In this document: piece by piece, positions 1 to 8,099 of the stretch | Layout: each line of letters starts with the position of its first letter | Numbering within the stretch: the stretch's first letter is position 1 | DNA from: Symploca sp. SIO2C1 | GTDB lineage: Bacteria; Cyanobacteriota; Cyanobacteriia; Cyanobacteriales; Coleofasciculaceae | Assembly (NCBI GenBank): GCA_010692635.1 | Contig: JAAHGL010000020.1 | Location: forward strand, 14,751 to 73,874 | DNA length: 59,124 nt | Direction: 5' to 3' | Notes under the pieces: model-generated | Told to the model about the DNA's origin: nothing | What the model saw: only the letters and a program-made list of their open reading frames with translations | Databases searched by the model: none | Translations under genes and position numbers: made by a program

Positions 1-250
1 CTGGGTGCTCCTCAGGTAAGAGAAACTTTAGGAGTGTCTGCTCAGTGAGCATAGTTTGCTCTAAAAATTCAAAAATTTCTTGGGGATTTGGCAGTTCCTC
101 CCCTCGATGTTGCACCAGAACCGCTAAAGTGCCTTCCTTCACCAGACACTTAACTCGAACAGGAATCGACTCAGACAGTTTTGCCTGCAAGTCTTCCTGT
201 AAAAGATTTCCCAAAATTTCTAGGTTGTCTGGGCGCGTCGCGGTTTTCAT
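1..250 (-). CDS. 5' part of an unidentified cyanobacterial protein (cut by window edge)
   Basis: An open frame starts with ATG at 250 and runs off the left edge without a stop, giving 83 residues. It begins MKTATRPDNLEILGNLLQED and continues with a small mixed alpha/beta pattern (a stretch VRVKCLVKEGTLAVLVQH that looks like two beta strands). No signal peptide or membrane segment is visible. I do not recognise the family with confidence. Coding quality is good, with no stops and a normal composition, so it is probably the N-terminus of a real protein whose remainder lies outside. The opposite-strand frame here looks like a shadow. Confidence 0.6.
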   Translation of the reverse strand, partial: MKTATRPDNLEILGNLLQEDLQAKLSESIPVRVKCLVKEGTLAVLVQHRGEELPNPQEIFEFLEQTMLTEQTLLKFLLPEEHP

Positions 251-330
251 TGGACCAAACTATTTTTTTGGTTGCACATTATTGAATCATAGCGATCAAC
301 TCAGAGAGTTCCAAGAAATTTACCGTAATT

Positions 331-433
331 GATAATTGCTAATTGCTAATTGTTAATTGCTAATTGCTAATTGGGAATCGGGAATCGGGAATTTCTCCCT
401 TATCTCCTTATTTCCCCTATCTCCCCATCTCCC
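331..433. repeat. Composite heptamer/octamer array
   Basis: A run of GCTAATT-type heptamers passes into GGAATCG heptamers and then into an 8-bp TATCTCC(T/C)-type pattern. It lies between the left-edge gene and the 3' end of the DUF4112 gene. The same heptamer-then-octamer order recurs at 27572-27660 and 41455-41632, so it is one member of a family of composite arrays. Confidence 0.8.
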
Positions 434-438
434 GCCAC

Positions 439-948
439 TCAGCCGCTCCTAGTGAGTAATCCCAGCAACCATCCCACAATCGTGACACTGATGGTAACGA
501 CAACGCCCATAATCAAGAATAACCCCCCCAACAAGAAGGCAAGAAACCACCAATCTGTCTTATATTGTGCCTCGGTAACATCCAAATGCTCCTCCAGCAA
601 CCGGATATTTTTGACATTGGCTTTCCAGGTAGCATCAACCAAATCTCCTAACACGGGCACAGAACCGCTCAAGGTATCAACCAGGATATTTAATACCATT
701 TGACCCAAAGAAGCTCGTGGGAGACCAATTTGGGCAGCTCTGAACACGATATATGCTGAGAATATGGTACTCAAAAGATCACCACCTCCCGGCAACAAAC
801 CTAGTATTGGATCAAGACCAATACGATAACGGGTACCTGGGATGGGAATAGCATTATCAAGCAGGTGACTCAATCGACGCAGATGTCTTAAGGTAGACTT
901 TTTCGTGTCAAGGGACCGATTGGAAGACTGGCGGGGAGGCTGTGACAT
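439..948 (-). CDS. DUF4112 domain-containing membrane protein
   Basis: 169 aa. The stretch from about residue 25 (LRRLSHLLDNAIPIPGT, then GLDPILGLLPGGGD) is the hallmark of DUF4112 proteins, small membrane proteins of unknown function common in cyanobacteria. A hydrophobic segment at about 55-75 is followed by the conserved SVPVLGDLVDATWKAN. A strong membrane segment at about 135-162 ends the protein. Length is normal for the family. The gene stands alone; the composite repeat array lies just downstream of its stop. The biochemical role is not known. Confidence 0.85.
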   Translation of the reverse strand: MSQPPRQSSNRSLDTKKSTLRHLRRLSHLLDNAIPIPGTRYRIGLDPILGLLPGGGDLLSTIFSAYIVFRAAQIGLPRASLGQMVLNILVDTLSGSVPVLGDLVDATWKANVKNIRLLEEHLDVTEAQYKTDWWFLAFLLGGLFLIMGVVVTISVTIVGWLLGLLTRSG

Positions 949-1117
949 AGTTCCAGGTAGATCAACAGAGACACCGGACGCTAGTCAGAATCCAGTGAGA
1001 TAGATGAATGTATTTTATTAGAAAAACCCACTCATAGTTTTTTATAATTCTCCTCATTTCTTTCTAATCTTAGGGCTTTAATCTCAAAATTAGTCACCCA
1101 GTCAGGAGAGCGTTGCT

Positions 1118-1519
1118 ATGATTCGTTCATTAATTAAGTCTACTGTTCTAATCGGTTCACTTACCCTCAGTGGTTTCGGTTTTTCCCCTGCCGCAAATGC
1201 CGAGAGTGAAATTATTTTTAATGGCACTTTTGAAGGACGAACTGACCACATTGTTACAGGTGGCGTTACAGTACTAAAGACAGATTCTGGCACTGTAGTT
1301 GTTTTAGAATCCGACTTTTCTCTAGATAATGCCCCGGATCCGAAGCTAGGTTTTGGGAAAGATGGATATGATCCATCCACAAAGTTTAGTCATCTAGAGT
1401 CACATACAGGTGCTCAAATATATGTCATTTCTGAGGATATCAATCCAGATGAATATAACGAAATTTGGGTCTGGTGCGAAAAATTCAATGTACCTTTAGG
1501 TGTTGCCAAGGTCAATTAA
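1118..1519 (+). CDS. Exported DM13 domain protein
   Basis: 133 aa. Residues 1-28 form a signal peptide (MIRSLIK, hydrophobic core, cleavage near ANA-ES). The mature part is a single DM13 domain: GTFEGRTDHIVTGGV near its start, then VVVLESDFSLDNAPDPKL, and VWCEKFNVPLGVAKV at the end with the conserved Trp-Cys. DM13 domains are proposed to serve in extracytoplasmic electron transfer. An AGGAG ribosome site at 1104-1108 supports this start. It opens a run of same-strand genes that later includes a Rieske/ferric-reductase protein, which fits a redox role. That role is inferred, not shown. Confidence 0.85.
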   Translation: MIRSLIKSTVLIGSLTLSGFGFSPAANAESEIIFNGTFEGRTDHIVTGGVTVLKTDSGTVVVLESDFSLDNAPDPKLGFGKDGYDPSTKFSHLESHTGAQIYVISEDINPDEYNEIWVWCEKFNVPLGVAKVN

Positions 1520-1594
1520 ATTGTAAAGTAATCCCAGGAAAATCAACTTCAGAATTTGATGCTCTTGACACTTATCTATTAAGGAGCGATCGTT

Positions 1595-1873
1595 ATGGAT
1601 GGTATTAGTGTTGCAGTAGTTGAATGGTTGCTCAAAGTAGTCCAAGCCTACTTTTATGCGGGACTGGTGTTTTCTTTACTATTTCATCTGTTTGGCATTG
1701 GGCGGCTTGACCCCGATGCTAAGGGATGGAAAAATATCGGGTTTCGACTGATTATCATTCCTGGGCTTTGCGTGTTTTGGCCGATGTTTGCCGTTCGATG
1801 GTTCCGAGGCAAACGTACACCTGTGGAGCGCAATGCTCATCGGATTGCTGCCATCCAACCTCCTAACGTATAG
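1595..1873 (+). CDS. Small membrane protein of unknown function
   Basis: 92 aa with two clear membrane segments (about residues 8-32, including the aromatic-rich AYFYAGLVFSLLFHLFGIG, and about 46-65) and a basic C-terminal tail starting RWFRGKRTPVERNAHR. The gene lies 75 bp after the DM13 gene and 12 bp before the next one, so the three are probably co-transcribed. I do not recognise a family. The size and the neighbouring redox genes suggest a membrane partner for the exported proteins, but nothing in the sequence shows a cofactor site. Confidence 0.75.
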   Translation: MDGISVAVVEWLLKVVQAYFYAGLVFSLLFHLFGIGRLDPDAKGWKNIGFRLIIIPGLCVFWPMFAVRWFRGKRTPVERNAHRIAAIQPPNV

Positions 1874-1885
1874 GAACTGCTGGCC

Positions 1886-2392
1886 ATGATACTATCTCGT
1901 CGAAAAGCCCATTTTTACACAGTTGTTATTTTATCTGCTGTGTTGCCCTTAGTCTTCTTCGCAGGGCTACTGTGGAGACCCTCAATCCCAACTGTGGATG
2001 AAACCACTGATGAACTGTTTGCAGCTGCTAATTTCCCATCTCAGAAAGATGCCGCTGGTGTTATTGCCTCGGAAACGCTCTTGGTAAATAGCATTAAGGT
2101 GCTAGCTGAAACCTCTAAGTCTTATGACGGAGCAATGTTTCTAGAGCTTGAACCCACTGAAGCGTTACAGTTCTCCAACATTCTGGTGTATTGGAGAGCA
2201 GGGAATTCTGCTCCCAACACTGTGGATGAAAAAGCGCTGTTGTTAGGACAACTTTCAGGCAGCAGTCGCCGACGTTTTTCAGTCCCTTCAGCAATGCAGG
2301 GGCAGTCTGGACATCTCCTATTTTACAGTCGCGGTCAGGATGAGGTGATCGGCTCTAGTCCCTTACCTGCTAATACCAGTATCCACAAGTAG
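1886..2392 (+). CDS. Membrane-anchored extracytoplasmic protein, function unknown
   Basis: 168 aa. One N-terminal membrane segment (about residues 10-30) is followed by an extracytoplasmic domain with predicted beta strands; a stretch reads SNILVYWRAGNSAPNTVDEK and another SVPSAMQGQSGHLLFYSRGQ. No cysteines or obvious catalytic motif are present after the anchor. It starts 12 bp after the preceding small membrane protein and ends the first three-gene set, just before a mobile-element-like insertion. Family not recognised. Confidence 0.75.
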   Translation: MILSRRKAHFYTVVILSAVLPLVFFAGLLWRPSIPTVDETTDELFAAANFPSQKDAAGVIASETLLVNSIKVLAETSKSYDGAMFLELEPTEALQFSNILVYWRAGNSAPNTVDEKALLLGQLSGSSRRRFSVPSAMQGQSGHLLFYSRGQDEVIGSSPLPANTSIHK

Positions 2393-2452
2393 TGTCTTAC
2401 TTAATACAGCATTTCTCAGTCTAGTGAGGTACAGATCCTATTCCCTATTACC

Positions 2453-2735
2453 CAATGGTGACAAGTTAAACGGTTGTGCATTTTGTCAACTCCCATATAT
2501 GGTGCTTGAGGGCTCAAAAAACACTATATAGCAACCGCCAGGGTCATTAGGACATCAGATTAACGTCGTTTATTATTTCGAGCTAAACCTACTGTCCTAA
2601 CCGTTGTGGCGGTTGCTATATATGGAAATACTCAAGAGGTTGAAAAATTATATTCTTCTTCCTCAGCTTCCCCAGCTTCCTCAGCTCCCCCAGCTCCCTT
2701 GACAACGACACTTTTACCTTAACTTGTCACCAATG
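2453..2735. mobile_element. Small non-autonomous element with inverted ends and a 9-bp flanking repeat
   Basis: The left end CAATGGTGACAAGTTAA (2453-2469) is matched by the right end TTAACTTGTCACCAATG (2719-2735) with one mismatch. The 9-mer CCTATTACC flanks both sides exactly (2444-2452 and 2736-2744), as expected of a target-site duplication. There is no coding capacity. A second small element (2527-2620) is nested inside. The flanks are themselves low-complexity, so the 9-bp duplication could be partly chance. Confidence 0.55.
2527..2620. mobile_element. 94-bp MITE-like palindromic element, copy 1
   Basis: The ends TATAGCAACCGCCA and TGGCGGTTGCTATA are perfect inverted repeats. An inner pair AGGACA/TGTCCT extends the fold, so the whole unit can form a long hairpin. 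A second copy of the same length is at 33516-33609 and differs at only two internal positions that I can see. If the element is taken as TAGCAACC to GGTTGCTA, both copies are flanked by TA on each side, the target preference of IS630/mariner-type transposases. Confidence 0.8.
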
Positions 2736-2842
2736 CCTATTACCTATTCCCCATTCCCAAAAACCAGGCTCTTTGTACCTCATCTAAATGAAAAACACTG
2801 TAAGGTTTTATCAGTTTAATTGGACTGAAGCAGTGCCCCATA

Positions 2843-4036
2843 ATGAGGATTGCTGAATTGAACAAATTTACAGTAGCAATTACTGCCAACATACTAACCG
2901 AAGAGACATATGAATATCCGAATTTTTCAGAGATTAAAGCAGAATACTATTCTCTTGAAACGATCGAAAAAATTGTGACATCCTTGGAGCAAACTGGGAG
3001 CAAAGTCATCTTAATAGATTCGGGAGATAAGGCAGCAGATTTATCTACTAAAATTGAAAAGCATCAACCAGAAATTGACTTAGTTCTCAACATAGCTGAG
3101 GGTATCTATGGCAGTGATTCAAGACATTCCCTTGTTCCAGCTATCCTTGACAGACTGGGCATTCCATACACAGGCTCTTCCGCAGAAAGCCATGCATTAG
3201 TAGCAGATAAGTTTAAATCGCGGGAGGCTTTAACAGACAGTTGTGTCCTTAATCCCAGATTTCAGAGACTGTCTGACCTTTCGCAGCTCCTTGAAAATAA
3301 TTTTCCATTCCCAGTCATAGTTAAACCCACTCTAGAAGGGGGAAGCATTGGAATAACCCAGGCTAATTTAGTATACGACAGGAAAGAATTGCAAGCTCTG
3401 GCAGCCGATCTTATTCAAAGATATCATCAGCCCGTTATAGTTGAGGTTTTTTTGTCAGGCAAGGAGCATCATGTCGGGATAGTGGGCAATCTAGTATTGC
3501 CAGTGATTTCTGTGGATTTAGCAAAACTGAAAGGTATCCCGCTCGTTCGAGATCAGGAAGCTAAGGGATACGACACTCCATTTTTCATGCCAAAGCAAGA
3601 ATTTGACGACCATTATTTGTCTTTAGTGGTTCAATCAATTTCAGCTTTCGTTAGGTTGGGGTTAAAGGATTATTGTAGGATGGATTTTCGTGATAATGCA
3701 AACAGAACTCCATATTTCATTGAGGCCAACTCTTTGGCTGGTCTGCACCCCACAAAATCCAACTTACCCCGAGCAGCTGAGTGTGCAGGAATCTCTTATG
3801 GTGACCTTATTAATGCGATTGTGCATACTGCTGCTCAAAGACATTTACAATCTGGTATATTCACCAAGTTTGAGATAGCCCATATTACTCAGCGTTTTGA
3901 TAAGATGATGTCGTCAGTGCATGCTTTTTCATCTTCAGAAGAGCATGGATATAAGGTACTCAAGCCACGCAAGTATAGCAGCACAGTCACCCGTCATGGT
4001 TTCAGAAAAGGTGATTATGATGAAAAAAAACTATAA
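2843..4036 (+). CDS. ATP-grasp ligase of the D-alanine-D-alanine ligase type
   Basis: 397 aa. An N-terminal pre-ATP-grasp region contains the Ddl-like stretch LVLNIAEGIYGSDSRHSLVP (about 80-99), followed by GIPYTGS. ATP-grasp motifs follow: PVIVKPTLEGGSIGI with K161 and the GGS loop, then EVFLSGKEHHVGIV, RMDF at about 279-282, and the Mg-binding EANSLAGLHPTKSNLP near 294-309. True Ddl enzymes are shorter (about 300-370 aa) and usually have EVNT at the last site. This one has an extra acidic/basic C-terminal tail. It overlaps the next gene, an Asp/Glu racemase, so its substrate may be a D-amino acid supplied by that enzyme. Product unknown; a peptidoglycan role is less likely because of the context. 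Confidence 0.8.
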   Translation: MRIAELNKFTVAITANILTEETYEYPNFSEIKAEYYSLETIEKIVTSLEQTGSKVILIDSGDKAADLSTKIEKHQPEIDLVLNIAEGIYGSDSRHSLVPAILDRLGIPYTGSSAESHALVADKFKSREALTDSCVLNPRFQRLSDLSQLLENNFPFPVIVKPTLEGGSIGITQANLVYDRKELQALAADLIQRYHQPVIVEVFLSGKEHHVGIVGNLVLPVISVDLAKLKGIPLVRDQEAKGYDTPFFMPKQEFDDHYLSLVVQSISAFVRLGLKDYCRMDFRDNANRTPYFIEANSLAGLHPTKSNLPRAAECAGISYGDLINAIVHTAAQRHLQSGIFTKFEIAHITQRFDKMMSSVHAFSSSEEHGYKVLKPRKYSSTVTRHGFRKGDYDEKKL

Positions 4037-4739
4037 GAAACTGGGAATATTAGGAGGCATGGGGCCTGAGGCAACAGCACAGTTATACTTGCATATCATA
4101 AAACGATGCCAGAACCAGCATAATGCCAAATACAATTCTGATTTTCCCCACATTATAATCAACAGTTATCCTATTCCTGACGGTGAGATGTGGAAAAACT
4201 TTAATGAAAAAATAGTGGCAGATGGACTGTATGAGAATGCAAACTTGCTGGAGAAATATCATGTAGATTTTATAGTTATACCATGCATTTCCGTACATTC
4301 CTTTATTGATGTTATCAGAGACTCTGTAGGGATTCCAGTGCTAAGTACAATAGAGGAAACTGTCAAGATAGTTAAGCAAAAAAAAGTAAAGGCAATCTCG
4401 ATTTTTGCAACCCACTATTCGATCCAAAGTAAACTATTTGATTCGCATCTAGCTAACAGCAATGTTAAATTGATTAAACCAACAAAAGAACAACAGAAGG
4501 AGGTAGACAGGATAATTGTAAATATTGAATCTGGCAAAAGGTTGAAGGAAGATAAAGAAGTACTTTTAGACATCATATCTGACCTAGAGAGCAAGGGCGT
4601 CACTGGAATTATTTTAGGCTGCACAGAGATACCACTTCTCCTAGAGCAGAAGGATGGTTCAATCTGCTTTTTTGACACCATAGACATCTTGGCAGAAGCA
4701 ACGTTTAGTTATATGACTTCCCTCTCATCTCCTGTATAG
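4020..4739 (+). CDS. Aspartate/glutamate racemase family protein
   Basis: 239 aa from the ATG at 4020. An adjacent ATG at 4017 is the alternative, and AAAGG at 4007-4011 fits either. It starts inside the end of the ATP-grasp gene (17-bp overlap), so the two are translationally coupled. N-terminal LGILGGMGPEATAQLYLHII is the signature of this family. The two catalytic cysteines are visible in IPCISVHSF (usually PCNT, here Ile replaces Asn) and GIILGCTEIPLLL. It should interconvert L- and D-Asp/Glu or a related acid. Its A+T-rich codons differ from the downstream genes, which suggests the ligase/racemase pair was acquired together. Substrate cannot be fixed from sequence. Confidence 0.85.
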   Translation: MKKNYKKLGILGGMGPEATAQLYLHIIKRCQNQHNAKYNSDFPHIIINSYPIPDGEMWKNFNEKIVADGLYENANLLEKYHVDFIVIPCISVHSFIDVIRDSVGIPVLSTIEETVKIVKQKKVKAISIFATHYSIQSKLFDSHLANSNVKLIKPTKEQQKEVDRIIVNIESGKRLKEDKEVLLDIISDLESKGVTGIILGCTEIPLLLEQKDGSICFFDTIDILAEATFSYMTSLSSPV

Positions 4740-4884
4740 GGAGGGGAGCCAACCTTGTCAGGACTTTCAATTTTTCGTATAACCTATTTCCGTAGTCTTG
4801 AATTAAGAATGTTGTGAGCTAATTTTAACTACTGATTTACCACAGCCATTCTAGGAGAGGCAAAATAGGTAAGACTAAAAATTG

Positions 4885-4958
4885 ATTCTCGATTCTCGAT
4901 TCCCAATTCCCAATTCCCAATTCCCAATTCCCAATTCCCAATTCCCAATTCCCAATTT
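4885..4958. repeat. Heptamer array (AATTCCC) ending 3 bp before a start codon
   Basis: The spacer between the racemase and the Rieske-type gene ends in about ten tandem heptamers: GATTCTC units first, then CAATTCC units. The array ends only a few bases before the ATG at 4962, so no Shine-Dalgarno sequence is present there. The rest of the 4740-4961 spacer holds nothing I recognise. Confidence 0.9.
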
Positions 4959-4961
4959 TCT

Positions 4962-6047
4962 ATGAGCGTTGGTTACAAAGCGATTCAGTGGAATCGACCA
5001 AAAATTATTTACGACATTATTTTACTGGCGACGGTTGGCCTATATATCTATGGCTTTATCACCATCACCAAAACTATCAGCAGCGATTTAGATATTCGCG
5101 GCGTGAGAATTCGGGCCTATGGATCAGCAGCTTTTTTATTGCTCCATGTCATTCTCTCCATTGGTCCGTTGAGTCGGTTAAGCCCCAAATTTTATCCACT
5201 GCTGTTTAATCGACGACATATGGGCGTCACCATGTTTTTCCTTGCCCTGGTTCATGTGGTGGGGTTTGAGCCCAAGATCGCCAATTGGTCTCTGCCCTTC
5301 TGGAACTTTGTGGGAGCCCTGACTTGGTATCACGACTACGGCAACCTTGACCCCCTAGTCAGCCTGTTTGTGAGCAATAGCCACTACGGTAACCTTATTC
5401 TGTTTCCCTTTGAAATTTTGGGTGCAATCGCTTTAGTCATACTCTTTTTAATGGCAGCTACTAGTCACGACTTTTGGTTGGCGAATCTCACTGCCCCGGT
5501 TTGGAAAGCCCTTCACATGGGAGTTTATCTCGCTTATGGATTGCTCGTGGGCCATGTAGTCTTAGGGGCATTACAAACCAATAAGCATCCCTTTTTAACC
5601 ATTGCTGTTCTAGTTGGGATGGTTTGGCTTTTGAGCCTGCACTTAATCACAGGTTACCGCGAGTTCCAGCAAGATAAGCAAAGCCTCAACCCTGCTGCTG
5701 ACGGCTTTGTAGAAGTAGGAACTGTACAAGAGATTCCCGAGTGCCGCGCTAAGGTGGTGGCTATTGCTGGAGAAAGGGTAGCAATATTTAAGTACGACGG
5801 CAAAATTTCAGCAGTTTCCAATGTCTGTCAGCACCAGAATGGACCTTTAGGTGAAGGCAAAATCATTGATGGCTGTATCACCTGTCCTTGGCATGGCTAT
5901 CAGTATTTCCCTGACTCTGGCGCATCTCCACCCCCTTTCCACGAACGGGTGCCGACGTTTGATGTGAAAGTAGTGAGCGATCGCATTTTTGTCCGAGCAA
6001 TTCCCAATCCTGCCGGTACACCGGTTCAACCTGCGGTTATTTCCTAG
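4962..6047 (+). CDS. Ferric-reductase-like membrane domain fused to a Rieske [2Fe-2S] domain
   Basis: 361 aa. Residues about 15-235 hold six membrane segments with histidines placed as in ferric-reductase-like haem proteins (H62, H86, H98, H185, H198 are candidates). The C-terminal domain is Rieske-type: C289-x-H291 in [13 protein letters not shown] and C308-xx-H311 in [11 protein letters not shown], giving the two Cys and two His ligands. The order (membrane haem domain, then Rieske) suggests electron transfer between a soluble partner and membrane haem. The Rieske domain most simply lies on the cytoplasmic face, but I cannot prove the topology. Its start follows directly on a heptamer array. 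It is grouped with DM13 and Cys-motif proteins. Confidence 0.88.
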   Translation: MSVGYKAIQWNRPKIIYDIILLATVGLYIYGFITITKTISSDLDIRGVRIRAYGSAAFLLLHVILSIGPLSRLSPKFYPLLFNRRHMGVTMFFLALVHVVGFEPKIANWSLPFWNFVGALTWYHDYGNLDPLVSLFVSNSHYGNLILFPFEILGAIALVILFLMAATSHDFWLANLTAPVWKALHMGVYLAYGLLVGHVVLGALQTNKHPFLTIAVLVGMVWLLSLHLITGYREFQQDKQSLNPAADGFVEVGTVQEIPECRAKVVAIAGERVAIFKYDGKISAVSNVCQHQNGPLGEGKIIDGCITCPWHGYQYFPDSGASPPPFHERVPTFDVKVVSDRIFVRAIPNPAGTPVQPAVIS

Positions 6048-6050
6048 ACG

Positions 6051-6107
6051 CAATTCCCAATTTCCGATTCCCAATTTCCGATTCCCAATTCCCAATTCCC
6101 AATTCCT
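6051..6107. repeat. Heptamer array (AATTCCC) between two cluster genes
   Basis: Eight or so AATTCCC/TTTCCGA heptamers fill the 64 bp between the stop of the Rieske-type gene and the ATG at 6112. The unit and its orientation are the same as in the array at 4885-4958. No Shine-Dalgarno sequence remains upstream of the following start. Confidence 0.9.
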
Positions 6108-6111
6108 AACC

Positions 6112-6879
6112 ATGTCATCTGATCCAAGTCCAACAAATGATGAGTTTTATATTAACTATGCTCCTATGCCATCGGGCTATCGGCGCTTTTTAATCCAGTT
6201 TATTCCATTATTACTGTTGGGGGTTATTATCTTTGCTCTAGTTTTACCTAGGGTGCATGAGCAGTTCAACAGCGGGAAAATTCACGGAACCGTTGATCTA
6301 GAAGGCTTACTGGTTGGTGAACCTGTACCGCACCTAATTGTGCCGCGTCCTGGCGACGTAAGCTCTAGTGTTCCTTTTTCCCGGTACGTATTGTCGGGAA
6401 GGGGTAAAACTTCTCCAGATGCATCTGTGTTAGAACAGATCGGTAACTGGGTCAAACTCAACGGCACGGTGGTATCCCGCAATCATCTTTCCGTAATGGC
6501 AGTTCGTTCAGCAGAAGCGATCGCTCCACCGGATAATGTCAACCTTAGCCCCAATGCTGGAACTTCTTTAGGAGATTACTCCCTAACTGGTGAGATTCTT
6601 GATAGCAAATGCTACCCCGGTGTAATGAAACCAGGACAGAGTAAAACTCATCGAGCCTGTGCCATCCGGTGCATTAGTGGAGGGGTGCCTGCAGTTTTTC
6701 GAGTACAGAATAACCGCAACGATGTGATGTATTTTCTGCTGGCAGATGAACAGGGGCAAGCCGTAAACGATCGCATCCTCAATCTAGTTGCTGACCCGAT
6801 TCAGATTACAGGGAAAGTGATCCAATACGACGATATGTTCGTCATCCAAGCAGAGCCTTCTAGCTATAAGCGTGTTTAA
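6112..6879 (+). CDS. Membrane-anchored protein with a conserved Cys motif
   Basis: 255 aa from ATG 6112. A longer frame begins at 5989 but overlaps the Rieske gene and is mostly repeat. One membrane anchor lies at about residues 23-45 ([20 protein letters not shown]), followed by an extracytoplasmic part. Near residues 165-190 is a striking motif, [14 protein letters not shown], then [15 protein letters not shown], with three or four cysteines. I recall this pattern from uncharacterised bacterial proteins but know no function for it. The C-terminus ends in an OB-like stretch ([16 protein letters not shown]). The cysteines and neighbours suggest metal or redox work outside the membrane; this is inference. 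Confidence 0.75.
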   Translation: MSSDPSPTNDEFYINYAPMPSGYRRFLIQFIPLLLLGVIIFALVLPRVHEQFNSGKIHGTVDLEGLLVGEPVPHLIVPRPGDVSSSVPFSRYVLSGRGKTSPDASVLEQIGNWVKLNGTVVSRNHLSVMAVRSAEAIAPPDNVNLSPNAGTSLGDYSLTGEILDSKCYPGVMKPGQSKTHRACAIRCISGGVPAVFRVQNNRNDVMYFLLADEQGQAVNDRILNLVADPIQITGKVIQYDDMFVIQAEPSSYKRV

Positions 6880-6887
6880 AGAGTCCC

Positions 6888-7895
6888 ATGAACGCAAATT
6901 CTCTTGGATCGGGAATTAATCCCAAATTGATGCTTGTCATATCACGGGCGTTGGTAGCTTTACGTCCTTCGCTGATTGCTTTTTTAATTGCCAATGCCCA
7001 AGCTCTCAGTGGTGGTATGGAGACCCCCATATCCTTTTGCAATGTCCTCTTTGTGGGCAACCTCTGTGCTGCTTTAGTGGTTTTGTTTTGGTTTGGGGTG
7101 TCATCGATTATGCAAGACTTGCGTCAGACAAAACCGCGAATTCTGATTGGTTTGTTTATCAATGGTTGCCTGGCATCGCTGTTGTCAGCCTTGATTTTCA
7201 TTGGTCTAAATTACACGATGGTTACCAACGCTGTGCTACTCGCACGTCTTGGACCGATCCTCTATGCTTTAGCTGGAGCAGTAATCTTTGGTAAGAGGAT
7301 TCTGAAGTCCGAGTGGCTGGGCTTCTCTGTGATCGGTGTGGGAATTTTAGCAATTCTGTTAATCAGCACTAACTTTGAACTTAATCGTGGTGACTTGTTC
7401 ATTTTGGCATCTAGTTTTGTGTATGCCATTACATCGATTATCGGCAAATTTATGCTGACCCAAGATACGCCCTTGCGAACAGTGGTCTTTACACGCAATT
7501 TTGTTTCTTCGATCGTTTTCTTTGCGATCGCTAACATTGTATTTGGTCCAGAGCATTTTGCAGAAACCTTTGCCGGACAGTTATGGATCGTTATGTCCAT
7601 TTATGCCCTAATCCTGATTGTACTGGGTCAGTTTCTCTGGTATGCCGCCTTGGGTCGATTAGATTCGAGGGTGGTAGGTAAATGGACTTCTGCTACTCCC
7701 ATCTTTGGTGTTATTTTTGCCTTTGTCCTCAATGGAGAACGCCCTTCTCCAATTCAGATTGTAGCGTTTGTCGTGATTATGATTGGCATTTTCATTACCA
7801 CCTTGGGTAAACAGATGCCTCCTAAATCTGAAGAAAAAGACATGGTTATCCAAGAAATGGCGGTTCAAGGAGAAAGTACCGCAACAGCAACTTGA
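6888..7895 (+). CDS. EamA/DMT family transporter
   Basis: 335 aa with about ten membrane segments in two EamA-like halves (about 15-150 and 165-305). The second begins GDLFILASSFVYAITSIIGK. DMT/EamA proteins export amino acids, cofactors or other metabolites. It starts 8 bp after the Cys-motif gene, so it is in the same transcript. Lying between two ATP-grasp enzymes, it is the natural candidate exporter for whatever they make. The short polar C-terminal tail (from about 310) is unremarkable. Confidence 0.88.
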   Translation: MNANSLGSGINPKLMLVISRALVALRPSLIAFLIANAQALSGGMETPISFCNVLFVGNLCAALVVLFWFGVSSIMQDLRQTKPRILIGLFINGCLASLLSALIFIGLNYTMVTNAVLLARLGPILYALAGAVIFGKRILKSEWLGFSVIGVGILAILLISTNFELNRGDLFILASSFVYAITSIIGKFMLTQDTPLRTVVFTRNFVSSIVFFAIANIVFGPEHFAETFAGQLWIVMSIYALILIVLGQFLWYAALGRLDSRVVGKWTSATPIFGVIFAFVLNGERPSPIQIVAFVVIMIGIFITTLGKQMPPKSEEKDMVIQEMAVQGESTATAT

Positions 7896-7900
7896 AAAAA

Positions 7901-8096
7901 GGTGTTAGGTATTAGGTGTTAGGTGTTAGGCAATGGATTTTTAAGTGATTTTCAAAGGTTTTATCGCTAATTAAGATTATTTTTTTCAGGATTATCCATA
8001 CGTGAATTAAGAATTAAGAATGAGTAAGTGATTCTACATTCTAAATTCTGCATTCTAAATTCTGCATTCTGCATTCTTCATTCTTCATTTACTCTT
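7901..8096. repeat. Heptamer arrays upstream of the second ATP-grasp gene
   Basis: The 200-bp spacer holds GTGTTAG heptamers (7901-7931), then AGAATTA and a long run of CATTCTA/AATTCTG/CATTCTT heptamers (about 8000-8096). The last run ends within a few bases of the ATG at 8100. No promoter or ribosome site is recognisable in it. Confidence 0.85.
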
Positions 8097-8099
8097 TCC

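Noticed and set aside
439-703. Plus-strand frame of 110 codons from 371
   Set aside because: Shadow of the DUF4112 gene, which has clear family motifs.
3921-4019. Longer N-terminus for the racemase
   Set aside because: The extra 33 residues overlap the ligase gene in another frame, while the conserved LGILGGMGPEA start and a ribosome site fit 4017/4020.
4885-4958. Possible CRISPR array
   Set aside because: Units are 7 bp with no spacers; no cas genes in the window.
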